From positions 124,001 through 188,000 of the forward strand of contig NZ_CDBI01000079.1 of the NCBI RefSeq assembly GCF_000820025.1: 64,000 bases of DNA, written 5' to 3'. Both the position numbers and the translations under genes were made by a program. Under the pieces are notes generated by a model. It searched no databases. It saw only the letters and a list, made by a program, of their open reading frames with translations, and was not told the DNA's origin. The DNA comes from Aeromonas popoffii. GTDB taxonomy: Bacteria; Pseudomonadota; Gammaproteobacteria; Enterobacterales; Aeromonadaceae. Shown one piece after another: positions 8,160 through 17,150 of this stretch; position 1 is the stretch's first letter, and each line of letters starts with the position of its first letter.

Positions 8160-9467
8160 ATGAAAAACCTCTCTACCCCACAAACCAGGGTTGCGCTGTT
8201 TGGCGACCGACAAATTGCCGGCATGCCCATGATGATCTTTCTCGGGCTTGCCACCTGCGTGCTCTTTTCTGGCTGGAATGGATCCTTGCCGCTCGGCATG
8301 GTCGGCGCGTTGGCGCTGATGTTCGTGCTCGGTACCCTGCTGACCGAGCTGGGCGAACGCATCACTCCCATACGTGAGTATCTGGGGGGCGGCACCATAC
8401 TCGCCATCTTCGGCGGCGCCGCCCTGTTTGAATACCGGATCCTGCCAGTCGAGGCGGGTCAGGTGATCATCGGCTTCATGAAGGAGGGGGGCTTTCTCAA
8501 CTTCTTCATCGCCAGTCTGGTGACCGGCTCTGTCTTTGGCATGAGCAGTGCCCTGCTGAAAAATGCCGCCATGCGTTACCTGCCGGTCATTCTGGGGGGC
8601 GTAACCCTGGCGCTGCTCAGCGTTGGCCTGGTCGGCGCTCTGATGGGTTATGGCTTCAAGAATGCAGTGTTACTTATCGGCCTGCCCATCATGGGCGGTG
8701 GCATGGGTGCTGGCGCCGTACCGCTGGTGGAGATCCTCTCCGGCCCGATGCAGATGTCCAGCGCCGATCTGCTGTCACGCATGGTGCCCGCCGTGGTGAT
8801 CGCCAACACCCTGGCCATTCTGGTGGGCACAGTGCTGGCCCGTCTTGGCCGTCGTTACCCCTCCCTGACTGGCAACGGCCAGCTGATGATCAAGGAGATC
8901 AGCCAGAACGTGGCCGAAGAGCAGACTCAGGCCCCGACGCTGGAGAGTCTCGGCATCGGGCTCTTTATCAGCTCCTGCATGTTCGTACTGGGATCCCTGC
9001 TCGGCAACTTCATTCCCATGCACCCCTTTGCGCTGATGATACTGGCAGTGGCCATCATCAAGGTGAGCGGCGTGCTGCCACGTCGTTACGAGCAGGCTGC
9101 CGCCGACTGGTACCAGTTCGTGGTCGGCAATCTGACTCCCTCCCTGCTGGTGGGGATAGGTGTCGCCTACACCAGCATCCCAGAGCTCATCAGCGCCTTC
9201 TCCATCAGCTACTTCGTGCTGGTGCTGGTGACAGTGGTTGGCGGTGCCCTGGGGGCAGCCCTGGTGGGGCGCATGATAGGTTTCTATCCCATAGAGGCGG
9301 CCCTCACCGGCGGTCTGTGTATGGCCAACATGGGGGGCACGGGCGATGTGGCTGTGCTGTCGGCGGCCCAGCGCATGAAGCTGATGCCGTTTGCCCAGAT
9401 CTCTTCCCGTCTCGGGGGCGCCGTCATGTTGATCCTGGCCACCCTGCTCATCTCGCTGCTGGCATAA
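8160..9467 (+). CDS. 2-hydroxycarboxylate transporter (CitS/CimH/MaeP family)
   Basis: 435-aa, ~11-helix sodium- or proton-coupled carrier of malate or citrate in the inner membrane. The two re-entrant loop signatures are present: GGGMGAGAVPL (about residue 180) and the second NMGGTGDVAVL near the C-terminus (about 387). GGAG lies a proper distance before the ATG. It is the first gene of a unit with a malic enzyme (10-bp gap) and a CitA/CitB-like two-component system. The absence of citrate lyase genes argues for malate as the main substrate; this is inferred from context. Confidence 0.92.
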   Translation: MKNLSTPQTRVALFGDRQIAGMPMMIFLGLATCVLFSGWNGSLPLGMVGALALMFVLGTLLTELGERITPIREYLGGGTILAIFGGAALFEYRILPVEAGQVIIGFMKEGGFLNFFIASLVTGSVFGMSSALLKNAAMRYLPVILGGVTLALLSVGLVGALMGYGFKNAVLLIGLPIMGGGMGAGAVPLVEILSGPMQMSSADLLSRMVPAVVIANTLAILVGTVLARLGRRYPSLTGNGQLMIKEISQNVAEEQTQAPTLESLGIGLFISSCMFVLGSLLGNFIPMHPFALMILAVAIIKVSGVLPRRYEQAAADWYQFVVGNLTPSLLVGIGVAYTSIPELISAFSISYFVLVLVTVVGGALGAALVGRMIGFYPIEAALTGGLCMANMGGTGDVAVLSAAQRMKLMPFAQISSRLGGAVMLILATLLISLLA

Positions 9468-9477
9468 GGAATAGACA

Positions 9478-11028
9478 ATGAACGACATCATGATGGGCAC
9501 CAGCCTGCCCTATGCAGAACGCAAGCGACAGGGGCTGATGGGGCGTATGCCCCATAAAGAGGAGTCCCTGGCCCAGCAACGGCGCCGTATCTATCGCCTG
9601 GTCTCTGCCATGCAGAGCCCGTTCGATCAGCACCTGCTGCTGCGCCAGCTGCAAGAAGACAACCCGGTGCTGTTTTACGATCTGGTGCGCCACCACCTGC
9701 CGGAACTGCTGCCCATTATCTACACCCCAGTGGTGGGAGAGGCGTGCCAGCGTCACAGCGACCTCTATCTGCGCAGCCACGGTCTCTACCTCTCCTGGCA
9801 TGACAGGGACGATCTGGACGCTATCTTCGCCGCGGTAGAGCAAGAGGTGGATGTCATCGTCATCTCTGACGGTGAGCGGGTGCTGGGGCTCGGCGATCTC
9901 GGTATCGGCGGCATGGGGATCTGCATCGGCAAGCTGGCACTCTACTCGGCCGCTGGCGGCATCGACCCGGCGCGCACCCTGCCGCTGTGCGTCGACGTCG
10001 GCACCAACAATCCCGAGCTGCTGGAGGATGACTCCTACCTCGGCTGGCAGGCCAACCGGGTGGATGGCGAATCCTATTACCACTTCATGGATCGGGTAGT
10101 GGCGGCCATTCGCACACGCTGGCCCCAGGTGGTGCTGCAGTTTGAAGACTTCGCCGGCAAGCATGCCGCGAACCTCTTGGCCCGCTATCGGGACGAGCTG
10201 TGTATGTTCAACGACGATATTCAGGGCACGGCGGCGGTCGCCTCGGCCTGTGTGCTGGCGGGCTTGCAGCAGGCGGGCAGCCAGCTGGCCGACACCCCTG
10301 TGCTCATCGTTGGTGCCGGCTCGGCGGGTTGCGGCATCGCCGCCATGCTGGCCCAACTGGCGGGTGGCTCGGAGCGGGTGCAGCTGTTTGATCAGGATGG
10401 ACTGGTCTGCCTGGATCGCGCCAACCTGACCCCGTCCCAGCGGCCGTTTGCCCGCCCGGCGCAAGAGGCCTGCGGCGAGCTGCCTGCGCTCATTGAACGT
10501 CTGCGCCCCGGCGTACTGATCGGGGTGAGCGGCCAGGGCGGCCTGTTTGATGAAGCCGTGCTCAGCGCCATGGGCGCCGCCTGTGAGCGGCCAGTGATCC
10601 TGCCGCTCTCCAACCCCACCCGTAGCGCCGAAGCGACGCCGGAGCAGGTGTGGCAGGCCACCGGGGGACGCGCCCTGCTCGCCACCGGCAGCCCCTTTGC
10701 CCCAGTGACGGTGGCGGGGGAGGCGCGGGTGGTCTCCCAGTGCAACAACGTCTACGTGTTTCCGGGCATTGGCCTGGGGGCCTGCGCGGTCAAGGCGCGC
10801 CGCATCAGCGATGGCATGCTGCAGGCGGCGGTGCGGGCTGTGGGTGCCTATCCACTGGCCGAGGGGCGGCTGTTGCCTCCCATTGAACAGGTGGGGGAGG
10901 TGGCCCGTGCGGTCGCCAGAGCCGTGGCCCTCACCGCCCGCGAGGAGGGATTGGCCGATTTTAGTGGTGATCCTGCGCCGCTGATTGACCAGACCTGGTG
11001 GCGCCCGCACTATTGGTCCGCTTCCTGA
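9478..11028 (+). CDS. Malic enzyme (NAD-type), transporter-linked paralogue
   Basis: 516-aa oxidative decarboxylase converting malate to pyruvate and CO2. Features in order: LPIIYTPVVGEACQ with the catalytic Tyr, ISDGERVLGLGDLGIGGMGI, metal-site region LQFEDFAGKHA...[13 protein letters not shown], Rossmann motif [11 protein letters not shown], and the PLSNPT and QCNNVYVFPGIGLG stretches. It is about 50 residues shorter at the N-terminus than the second malic enzyme in this window (42066). It lies between the transporter and its sensor kinase, so it probably processes the imported malate directly. Confidence 0.93.
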   Translation: MNDIMMGTSLPYAERKRQGLMGRMPHKEESLAQQRRRIYRLVSAMQSPFDQHLLLRQLQEDNPVLFYDLVRHHLPELLPIIYTPVVGEACQRHSDLYLRSHGLYLSWHDRDDLDAIFAAVEQEVDVIVISDGERVLGLGDLGIGGMGICIGKLALYSAAGGIDPARTLPLCVDVGTNNPELLEDDSYLGWQANRVDGESYYHFMDRVVAAIRTRWPQVVLQFEDFAGKHAANLLARYRDELCMFNDDIQGTAAVASACVLAGLQQAGSQLADTPVLIVGAGSAGCGIAAMLAQLAGGSERVQLFDQDGLVCLDRANLTPSQRPFARPAQEACGELPALIERLRPGVLIGVSGQGGLFDEAVLSAMGAACERPVILPLSNPTRSAEATPEQVWQATGGRALLATGSPFAPVTVAGEARVVSQCNNVYVFPGIGLGACAVKARRISDGMLQAAVRAVGAYPLAEGRLLPPIEQVGEVARAVARAVALTAREEGLADFSGDPAPLIDQTWWRPHYWSAS

Positions 11029-11045
11029 TGTTGCAAGGCTAATCG

Positions 11046-12614
11046 ATGAAACTGCGCCACCAACTGGTCACCCTCTCTCTGGGTCTGTCACTGCTGCTGA
11101 TCGTGATCCTGGGCAGCCTGCTTGCCCTTTTTATCCGCCATCTGCTGGAGAGCACTCTGCAGGAGAATGGTGCCGATCTGGCGCGGGTGCTGGCGGCTGA
11201 CAGCCGGGTGGTGCAAGCCCTGCAACAGGGCAGTGATCCCGGTTTGCGCGACTATGTGGAGGGGATCAGCAATCGCACCGATGCCGCCTACATGGTGGTG
11301 ACAGATGAACACGCCCACCGCCTGAGCCACCCTTCGCCCGAACGGATCGGTGGCCTCTTCCGTGGTGAAGACATCTGGCCGGCCCTCCATGAGCGGCTCA
11401 GCTACTGCTCCGAAGATGAGGGCACATTAGGCCCGGCCATTCGCTGTTTTGCTCCGGTGATCGGACCCGATGGCCGCGCCATGGGCGCCGTGGTGGTGGG
11501 TTACCTGATGCAGACGGTGGAGGACATCTATCTGGAGCGGATCGCTCTGCTGGTCACTGCCATCCTTGCCGTGCTGGGTTGTGGTCTGCTGCTGGCGCTC
11601 TGGCTGCAACATCTGCTGCGCCGCACCCTGCTGGATCTGGAGCCCGAAGCCATTGTCAATCGCTTCGTGCTGCAGGAGCTGGTGCTGGAGCACATCTCGG
11701 AGGGGGTGATAGCCATCGACAGCGGGGGCAATATTCGGATGCTCAACAGCGCTGCCTTCTATCAACTGCGTCTGCCGGGCACAGGGCGTCATGCTCTGCT
11801 GGGGCAGCCCCTTGCCGAGTTGTCACCACCACTGGCGCCCGCCTTGACCCAGCTCGAAACCGAGCTGGGCTTCACTGTGCACGGTGAGGCGTTCGTGGGG
11901 CGCTGGCAGGCGGTGGAGGGCAAGGTACCCGGTCGCCTGCTGATCTTCAGTCGCCCCGAGGTGACCGGCAGCCTCGGCATGCAGGTAACCCATCTGCGCC
12001 AGTATGCCGAGATGCTGCGGATGCAGACCCACGAGTTCGCCAACAAGCTGAGCAGCCTCTCGGGCCTGCTGCAGCTCGGTCATGTGGATCAGGCGGTGGA
12101 GCTCATTCAGCAGGAGAGCGAGGCCTGCCAGACCATGTTGCAGGGGCTGCTGCGGGCCATCGAAGATAAGCCGGTGGCCGGGCTTATTCTCGGCAAGTTC
12201 AGCCGGGCGCGGGAGCTGGGGGTGGAGCTGGTGCTGGATCCCGACTCGGCGCTGGGAGAGTATCCGGCGGCGGTGTCGGCGGATCTCATCACCCTCATTG
12301 GCAACCTGCTCGACAATGGCATTCGCGCCGCTTGGGCCAGGCGCAAGGCGTGTCCGCCGCGGGTGCTGATTTCCCTCAACGATTTTGGTCGCCGGCTGGT
12401 GATAGAGGTGGAGGACAGCGGCGAGGGGGTAGACGAAGCGCTGGCGGATCATTTGTTTGATTACGGCATCAGCCGTCAGACGGGTGATCACGGGGTTGGC
12501 CTCTTCCTGGTCAAGGAGACGGTGGCCAGACGAGGGGGTGTGATAGAATGGCGCCGCACCGCCGAACAGACCACTCTGTTCGGTATCTACTTGAATAAAA
12601 ACCAATTGGTGTGA
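11046..12614 (+). CDS. CitA/DcuS/MaeK-type sensor histidine kinase
   Basis: 522-aa membrane kinase: helix 1 at about residues 9-31, periplasmic PAS-like ligand domain to ~163, helix 2 at ~166-188, cytoplasmic PAS (~205-300), then the dimerisation/phosphoacceptor helix RMQTHEFANKLSSLSGLLQL with H329. The ATPase N box is GNLLDNGIRAAW, with glycine boxes VEDSGEGVD and HGVGLFLVKE. The family senses C4-dicarboxylates or citrate directly in the periplasm. It starts 17 bp after the malic enzyme and is followed after 3 bp by its response regulator, so the system probably controls its own module. Confidence 0.93.
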   Translation: MKLRHQLVTLSLGLSLLLIVILGSLLALFIRHLLESTLQENGADLARVLAADSRVVQALQQGSDPGLRDYVEGISNRTDAAYMVVTDEHAHRLSHPSPERIGGLFRGEDIWPALHERLSYCSEDEGTLGPAIRCFAPVIGPDGRAMGAVVVGYLMQTVEDIYLERIALLVTAILAVLGCGLLLALWLQHLLRRTLLDLEPEAIVNRFVLQELVLEHISEGVIAIDSGGNIRMLNSAAFYQLRLPGTGRHALLGQPLAELSPPLAPALTQLETELGFTVHGEAFVGRWQAVEGKVPGRLLIFSRPEVTGSLGMQVTHLRQYAEMLRMQTHEFANKLSSLSGLLQLGHVDQAVELIQQESEACQTMLQGLLRAIEDKPVAGLILGKFSRARELGVELVLDPDSALGEYPAAVSADLITLIGNLLDNGIRAAWARRKACPPRVLISLNDFGRRLVIEVEDSGEGVDEALADHLFDYGISRQTGDHGVGLFLVKETVARRGGVIEWRRTAEQTTLFGIYLNKNQLV

Positions 12615-12617
12615 TCT

Positions 12618-13310
12618 ATGGCGCCCATATTCACTCTGGTGATCGAGGATGACGAACGGATTGGATCCATTCTGTCCGAGCTGGTCTCCTCCACCCCCGG
12701 ATTTTCCCTGCTGGGTCGGGCCGAAAGCCTGACCCAGGCCGACCTCATGATGCGAGCGACCCAGCCGCAGCTGCTGCTGGTGGATATTTCCCTGCCCGAC
12801 GGCTCTGGCCTCGAGTGGGTCAATCGGCTGCGTAGCCATAACCGTGAGGCTTACGTCATCATGGTGACCGCCTCCTGCGATGTTGAGACGATACAGCAGG
12901 CCCTCAACCTGGGGGTGCAGGATTACATCATCAAGCCGTTGCGGCTGTTTCGCATCCAGCAGAGCCTGGACGAGATCCTGACCCTGCACAGGCGTATCAG
13001 CGAGCGGGGCTCTCTGGAGCAGAGTGACCTGGATCGGCTGATGGGCAAGGGGCGTCCCCAGGCCAGGGAGATACGTGATACCCCCAAGGGGATCGACGCT
13101 ATCACGCTGCGCCAGGTGCTGGAGCTGCTGGCCGGTGAGCCGGATACCGCGTTTTCCACGGATACGGTGGCGCTGCGACTGTCGCTCAGCCGCACTACGG
13201 CGCGCCGCTACCTGGAGTATCTGGAGTCCGAAGACCGGGTCGATGTGGATCTCAACTACGGCCAGCGTGGTCGGCCGGAGCGGCGCTACCACTGGCGCCG
13301 GGGCAACTGA
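12618..13310 (+). CDS. CitB/DcuR/MaeR-type response regulator
   Basis: 230-aa regulator with an N-terminal receiver (acidic pocket E10-D11-D12, phosphoacceptor D56 in LLVDISLPDGSG, conserved Lys in YIIKPLR) and a C-terminal helix-turn-helix (DTVALRLSLSRTTARRYLEYL) as in CitB/DcuR proteins. It begins three bases after the kinase stop. It should activate the transporter-malic enzyme genes when malate is sensed. The operon ends at the hairpin at 13341. Confidence 0.93.
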   Translation: MAPIFTLVIEDDERIGSILSELVSSTPGFSLLGRAESLTQADLMMRATQPQLLLVDISLPDGSGLEWVNRLRSHNREAYVIMVTASCDVETIQQALNLGVQDYIIKPLRLFRIQQSLDEILTLHRRISERGSLEQSDLDRLMGKGRPQAREIRDTPKGIDAITLRQVLELLAGEPDTAFSTDTVALRLSLSRTTARRYLEYLESEDRVDVDLNYGQRGRPERRYHWRRGN

Positions 13311-13340
13311 GCCTGCGGATTTTAGCGCGAAGATGCATGC

Positions 13341-13366
13341 AAGAAGGGAGCCTCGGCTCCCTTCTT
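13341..13366 (+). terminator. Terminator of the malate module
   Basis: Ten-base stem AAGAAGGGAG / CTCCCTTCTT with extra inner pairs. The tail is weak in T on the plus strand; it could also act on the convergent EamA gene. Confidence 0.6.
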
Positions 13367-13397
13367 GTATTGTGTTGCAGCGGCTTGTCTCGCCGGT

Positions 13398-14297
13398 TTA
13401 TGCCTCCCCGGCAAGGGCGGGGCGTACCCTGGGTCTGAACTGGGAGAGCATGACGCCGGTCAGGATCAGGCCGCCCCCCAGCAGGTGATAGCCGTGAACG
13501 GGCTCTCCCAGGGTGATGACGGCAATGAGGGCGGTACACAGCGGCATCAGGTTCATGAACACAGAGGTGCGCTCCGCCCCCATGCAGGCGAGGCCGCGCA
13601 TCCAGCAGTAGGCGGCCAGCAGGGAGGAGGCTAGCCCGGCAAACAGCACCAGGCCCCAGCCCTCGGCGGGTACCGCCAGGGAGTCTGCGCTGAGGGCGAC
13701 CGGGATCAGCAGCAGCACAGCCAACAGGATCTGCATGTAGAGGTTGAGCCAGGGACCGAACGGCAGTTGCCAGCGGCGGATCAGCAGACCATAGAGGGCG
13801 TAGCTGGCGGAACCGAGTAACATGAGCCCATCCCCCGGGTTGATGCTGTCGTGCAGCAGAGCCAGCGGTTGGCCCTGGCTCAGCAGCCAGAATACCCCGA
13901 ACAGCGAGATGCTCATGCCAAGCAGTGCCTGCTTACCGGGGCGTTGGCCGAAGAAGAGCGCGCTCTGCAGCAGGGTCAGCAGCGGGATGAGGGAGCCAAT
14001 GACCCCCATGTTGGTGGCCGAGGTGGTGTGTGCGGCGTAATAGGCAAGGCACTGGTAGAGCACCATGCCAAGGGCCGCCAGCACCAGCAGCTTGCCGAGC
14101 CAGGGGCGGATTTCGTGGCGGCGGCGCCACAGTTGCGGCAGGCAGAAGGGGGTCAGTGCCAGGGCGGCTATCACCCAGCGGTAAAAAGAGATAGCTGCCG
14201 GGTCGATCACACTGGCGGCGGCCTTGGACACCACTGTATTGGTGGCCCAGATCAGCACGGCCATCAGCGGAAACATAAGCGGAAAGAAGATACGCAT
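13398..14297 (-). CDS. EamA/DMT-family exporter
   Basis: 299-aa protein with ten predicted membrane helices in two EamA repeats; the first includes MAVLIWATNTVVSKAAA and SFYRWVIAALALTPF. DMT carriers move metabolites or drugs out of the cell. The ATG at 14297 has AAGGATCC upstream; a TTG just before it is not needed. It is divergent from an AraC regulator 103 bp away. This arrangement resembles E. coli nimT-nimR (a drug exporter of a different superfamily with its AraC regulator), so regulation by the neighbour is likely. The substrate is unknown. Confidence 0.88.
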   Translation of the reverse strand: MRIFFPLMFPLMAVLIWATNTVVSKAAASVIDPAAISFYRWVIAALALTPFCLPQLWRRRHEIRPWLGKLLVLAALGMVLYQCLAYYAAHTTSATNMGVIGSLIPLLTLLQSALFFGQRPGKQALLGMSISLFGVFWLLSQGQPLALLHDSINPGDGLMLLGSASYALYGLLIRRWQLPFGPWLNLYMQILLAVLLLIPVALSADSLAVPAEGWGLVLFAGLASSLLAAYCWMRGLACMGAERTSVFMNLMPLCTALIAVITLGEPVHGYHLLGGGLILTGVMLSQFRPRVRPALAGEA

Positions 14298-14400
14298 CAA
14301 AGGATCCTTGTTAACAGGGGGCCAAGTCTACCCTTGTCTTTCTGTTATCAAATAACGTAAAACTGACAATTCATCCCGCAGAAAGGACAAGTCACCCGCA

Positions 14401-15195
14401 ATGGCCGTACATCAGTATCACCCGACCGACTTACATCTGCCCGAGCCCAACCCCCTCTATCTGCGCTATCAGCAGATCCAGGCCGAGAGCGCCTGCGCGC
14501 CACACAGCCACCCCTGGGGCCAGCTCAGCCTGATAAGCCTGGGGGTGATGGAGATAGTGCTGGATCAGCACCGGCTGGTGGCTCCCGCCGACTACCTTAT
14601 CTGGGTGCCGGCGGGTCTGGAGCATGCCTCCTACAACCAGCAGGCCCTCGACTACACCTCCATCTATGTCAATCATGCTCTGGCGGCCAAGCTGCCAGCC
14701 GAGCCACGCCTGCTGGAGATGACACCGCTCATCCGGACCATGCTGGCAGATTTTTGCGAGCGCAAGCTGGGCCACATGCAGGATGAATGGGATGTGCGCC
14801 AGGCCGAGCTGCTGGTGGAGAAGCTGACCCGCACCCGCTGCCAGGAGAGCTACCTGCCCATGAGCCAGGACAAGCTGCTGGCTCCCATGCTGGCGGCGCT
14901 CCACTGCGATCCTGCCGATCCGCGCACCCTGGCCCAGTGGGCCGAACAGTTGCACAGCACGGAGCGCACCCTGGCCCGGCGCTGCGTGCGCGAACTGGGC
15001 ATGAACTTCGGCCAGTGGCGGGCCCGGCTCAAGCTGCTCAAGGCGCTGGCCTGGCTCAAGGGGGAATTGCCGGTGCAGGAGATTGGCTGGCGGCTCGGTT
15101 ACGGTTCCACCTCGGCCTTTATCGCCATGTTCAACCGTGAGTTGGGCTGCTCGCCGCAACGTTATCGCCTGCAACTGGCCCAACCAGGGGGCTGA
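14401..15195 (+). CDS. AraC-family regulator (NimR-like)
   Basis: 264 aa. An N-terminal cupin domain (HSHPWGQLSLISLGVMEI, then PADYLIWVPAGLEH) is followed by a C-terminal double helix-turn-helix (TLAQWAEQLHSTERTLARRC and LPVQEIGWRLGYGSTSAFIAMF). The HSHPWGQL cupin start is typical of the RipA/NimR subgroup. It probably controls the divergent EamA exporter in response to a small molecule. The start has AAAGGA about 13 bases upstream. Confidence 0.88.
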   Translation: MAVHQYHPTDLHLPEPNPLYLRYQQIQAESACAPHSHPWGQLSLISLGVMEIVLDQHRLVAPADYLIWVPAGLEHASYNQQALDYTSIYVNHALAAKLPAEPRLLEMTPLIRTMLADFCERKLGHMQDEWDVRQAELLVEKLTRTRCQESYLPMSQDKLLAPMLAALHCDPADPRTLAQWAEQLHSTERTLARRCVRELGMNFGQWRARLKLLKALAWLKGELPVQEIGWRLGYGSTSAFIAMFNRELGCSPQRYRLQLAQPGG

Positions 15196-15236
15196 TCCTG
15201 GGCTGATGCTGCCGGGATGGATTCGGCGGATAAAGG

Positions 15237-15262
15237 AAGGGCGCCTTGCAGGCGCCCTTCTC
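15237..15262. terminator. Bidirectional terminator
   Basis: Stem AAGGGCGCC / GGCGCCCTT with a TTGCA loop, between the convergent AraC and aldehyde dehydrogenase genes. Confidence 0.7.
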
Positions 15263-15277
15263 ATGAGAGTGACCGGG

Positions 15278-16795
15278 CTAGAAGAAGCCGAGCGGGTTGA
15301 TGTCGTGGCTCACCAGCAGGTTCTTGGTGTTCTGGTAGTGATCCAGCATCATCTTGTGGGTCTCGCGGCCTATCCCCGACTTCTTGTAGCCGCCAAACGC
15401 CGCGTGGGCCGGGTAGGCGTGGTAGCAGTTGACCCAGACTCGGCCAGCCTGGATACCACGGCCCATGCGCCAGGCCAGGTTGCTGTCGCGGGTCCAGAGA
15501 CCCGCCCCCAGGCCATATTGAGTGTCGTTGGCAATCGCCAGCGCATCCGTCTCGTCCTTGAAGGTGGTGACACCGAGCGCTGGCCCGAAGATCTCCTCCT
15601 GGAACACCCGCATCTTGTTCTGGCCAGAAAAGATGGTGGGCTGGATATAAAAGCCCCCCTCCAGTCCGCTCACCTTGGCCGGGCCGCCCCCGATCAACAT
15701 CTTGGCCCCCTCGCCACGGCCTATCTCCATGTAGCCCAGGATCTTGTCGAACTGCTCGCGGGACGCCTGCGCCCCCACCTGAGTGGCGGTGTCGAGGGGG
15801 TTGCCCTGCACTATGGTACGGGCGCGGGCCAGCACCTTGTCCATAAAGTCGTCGTAGATGCTGGCTTGCACCAGGGCGCGGGAGGGGCAGGTGCACACCT
15901 CGCCCTGGTTGAAGAAGGTCATCAGCATGCCTTCCACCGCCTTGTCGATGTAGCTGCTCTCGTGCTGCATCACGTCGGCAAAGTAGATGTTGGGGGATTT
16001 ACCCCCCAGCTCCACGGTGGAGGGGATCAGCTTGTCGGCGGCGCAGCGCAGGATATGGGCGCCGACTTCGGTCGAACCGGTAAACGCCAGCTTCTGGATC
16101 CTGTCGCTGGTGGCGAGCGCCTGACCCGCCTCGGCGCCGAAGCCGTTGACCACGTTGACCACGCCGGGGGGCAGTATGTCTTTGATGAGATCCATCATCA
16201 GCATGATGGTGACCGGGGTCTGCTCGGCGGGCTTGAGCACGCTGCAGCAGCCTGCCGCCAGCACCGGGGCCAGCTTCCAGGCCGCCATTAGCAGCGGGAA
16301 GTTCCAGGGGATGATCTGGCCGACCACGCCGATGGGCTCCTTGAAGTGGTAGCTGACGGTGTGCTGATCCAGCTCGGCGGCCGAGCCCTCCTGGGCACGG
16401 ATGCAACCGGCGAAGTAGCGGAAGTGATCCACCACCAGCGGCAGGTCGGCGGCCAGGGTCTCGCGCACCGCCTTGCCATTCTCCCAGGTTTCGGCGACGG
16501 CGAGCACCTCTATGTTCTGCTCGATGCGATCGGCGATGCGCAGCAGCAGGTTGCTGCGCTCGGTGACGCTGGTCTTGCTCCAGCTGGCGAACGCCTTGTG
16601 GGCGGCATCCAGCGCCAGCTCGATGTCGGCGGCATCGGATCGGGCCACCTCGCAGAACACCCGGCCATCCACCGGCGAGATGTTCTCGAAATAGCGACCG
16701 GCGCGGGGGGCAACCCAGTCGCCCCCGATGAAGTTGTCGTAACGGGACTTGAAGCTGACCAGGGCACCGGCCTGACCGGGAGCGGTATAAATCAT
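15278..16795 (-). CDS. Aldehyde dehydrogenase (AldB/ExaC type)
   Basis: 505-aa NAD(P)-dependent aldehyde dehydrogenase. Key motifs: [22 protein letters not shown], catalytic Glu in VELGGKSPN, catalytic Cys in [14 protein letters not shown] (the extra Cys is typical of the AldB/acetaldehyde group), [13 protein letters not shown], and the C-terminal [11 protein letters not shown]. It probably oxidises acetaldehyde to acetate. A match to the sigma-54 promoter lies 72 bp upstream and the divergent AcoR-like activator is the obvious regulator, so expression is probably induced by acetaldehyde, acetoin or a related compound. Confidence 0.94.
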   Translation of the reverse strand: MIYTAPGQAGALVSFKSRYDNFIGGDWVAPRAGRYFENISPVDGRVFCEVARSDAADIELALDAAHKAFASWSKTSVTERSNLLLRIADRIEQNIEVLAVAETWENGKAVRETLAADLPLVVDHFRYFAGCIRAQEGSAAELDQHTVSYHFKEPIGVVGQIIPWNFPLLMAAWKLAPVLAAGCCSVLKPAEQTPVTIMLMMDLIKDILPPGVVNVVNGFGAEAGQALATSDRIQKLAFTGSTEVGAHILRCAADKLIPSTVELGGKSPNIYFADVMQHESSYIDKAVEGMLMTFFNQGEVCTCPSRALVQASIYDDFMDKVLARARTIVQGNPLDTATQVGAQASREQFDKILGYMEIGRGEGAKMLIGGGPAKVSGLEGGFYIQPTIFSGQNKMRVFQEEIFGPALGVTTFKDETDALAIANDTQYGLGAGLWTRDSNLAWRMGRGIQAGRVWVNCYHAYPAHAAFGGYKKSGIGRETHKMMLDHYQNTKNLLVSHDINPLGFF

Positions 16796-16866
16796 CTCAT
16801 CATCCTTATGCGTGTGAAGGTCCTGCCAGCGGCCCGCGCTGGCCGGGGTAATACGCAGGGGTTATC

Positions 16867-16881
16867 GCAAGGGCCATGCCA
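16867..16881 (-). promoter_or_regulatory. Sigma-54 promoter of the aldehyde dehydrogenase gene
   Basis: On the minus strand TGGCATGGCCCTTGC, matching TGGCAYR-N4-TTGC with correct GG/GC spacing. It lies 72 bp before the start codon and a sigma-54 activator gene is divergent, which supports it strongly. Confidence 0.85.
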
Positions 16882-16981
16882 AAAGGTCTGATGAGTGTGC
16901 AAAAGGTTGCTAAAACGTTACTAAATGGGGGGCGAAAGCGTATCTTGGTTAACCAATGGCCCTGGCTGTGGCGATGACACT

Positions 16982-17140
16982 GTGCCGTTTCTGAACAGTC
17001 GCCGTGACAGTCGTGCCGTTTGTGAACAGGAGGCGTGATGAGCGAGTTACTTCAGTCCGGCCCTATTTTTGCCGTGTGTGAACAGGAGGCGTGATGAGCG
17101 AGTTACTTCAGTCCGGCCCTATTTTTGCCGTGTGTGAACA
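16982..17140. repeat. Four copies of a 14-bp motif, candidate activator sites
   Basis: GCCGTKTSTGAACA occurs at 16984-16997, 17015-17028, 17071-17084 and 17127-17140. The first two extend to GTGCCGTTTSTGAACA. They lie about 100-270 bp upstream of the sigma-54 promoter, where enhancer sites for an AcoR-type protein are expected, and overlap the ribosome sites of the leader ORFs and the regulator. Binding is inferred. Confidence 0.6.
17038..17094 (+). CDS. Leader ORF 1 (18 aa) before the acoR-like gene
   Basis: ATG with AACAGGAGG upstream encodes MSELLQSGPIFAVCEQEA and stops at a TGA whose final A is the first base of the next ATG (TGATG). It shares its first four codons with the AcoR-like protein. 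It may be translated as part of a coupled chain, or be a by-product of the duplication. Confidence 0.45.
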   Translation: MSELLQSGPIFAVCEQEA

Positions 17141-17149
17141 GGAGGTGTG
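17038..17149 (+). repeat. 56-bp tandem duplication at the 5' end of the acoR-like gene
   Basis: Two complete 56-bp units (17038-17093 and 17094-17149) differing at one base, followed by a third partial copy that is the real gene start. Each unit contains a start codon, the following ~50 bases, the GAACAGGAGG ribosome site and the 14-bp motif. Confidence 0.95.
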
Positions 17150-17150
17150 A
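17094..17150 (+). CDS. Leader ORF 2 (18 aa) before the acoR-like gene
   Basis: Copy of leader ORF 1 differing only at the last residue (Val for Ala). Its TGA overlaps the ATG of the regulator at 17150 in the same TGATG arrangement, with its own AACAGGAGG site. Confidence 0.45.
   Translation: MSELLQSGPIFAVCEQEV

Noticed and set aside
9448-11010. 520-codon minus-strand open frame
   Set aside because: Mirror of the malic enzyme gene in the complementary frame, with low-complexity composition.
11823-13292. 489-codon minus-strand frame over the two-component genes
   Set aside because: Shadow of the kinase and regulator; no start context or family.
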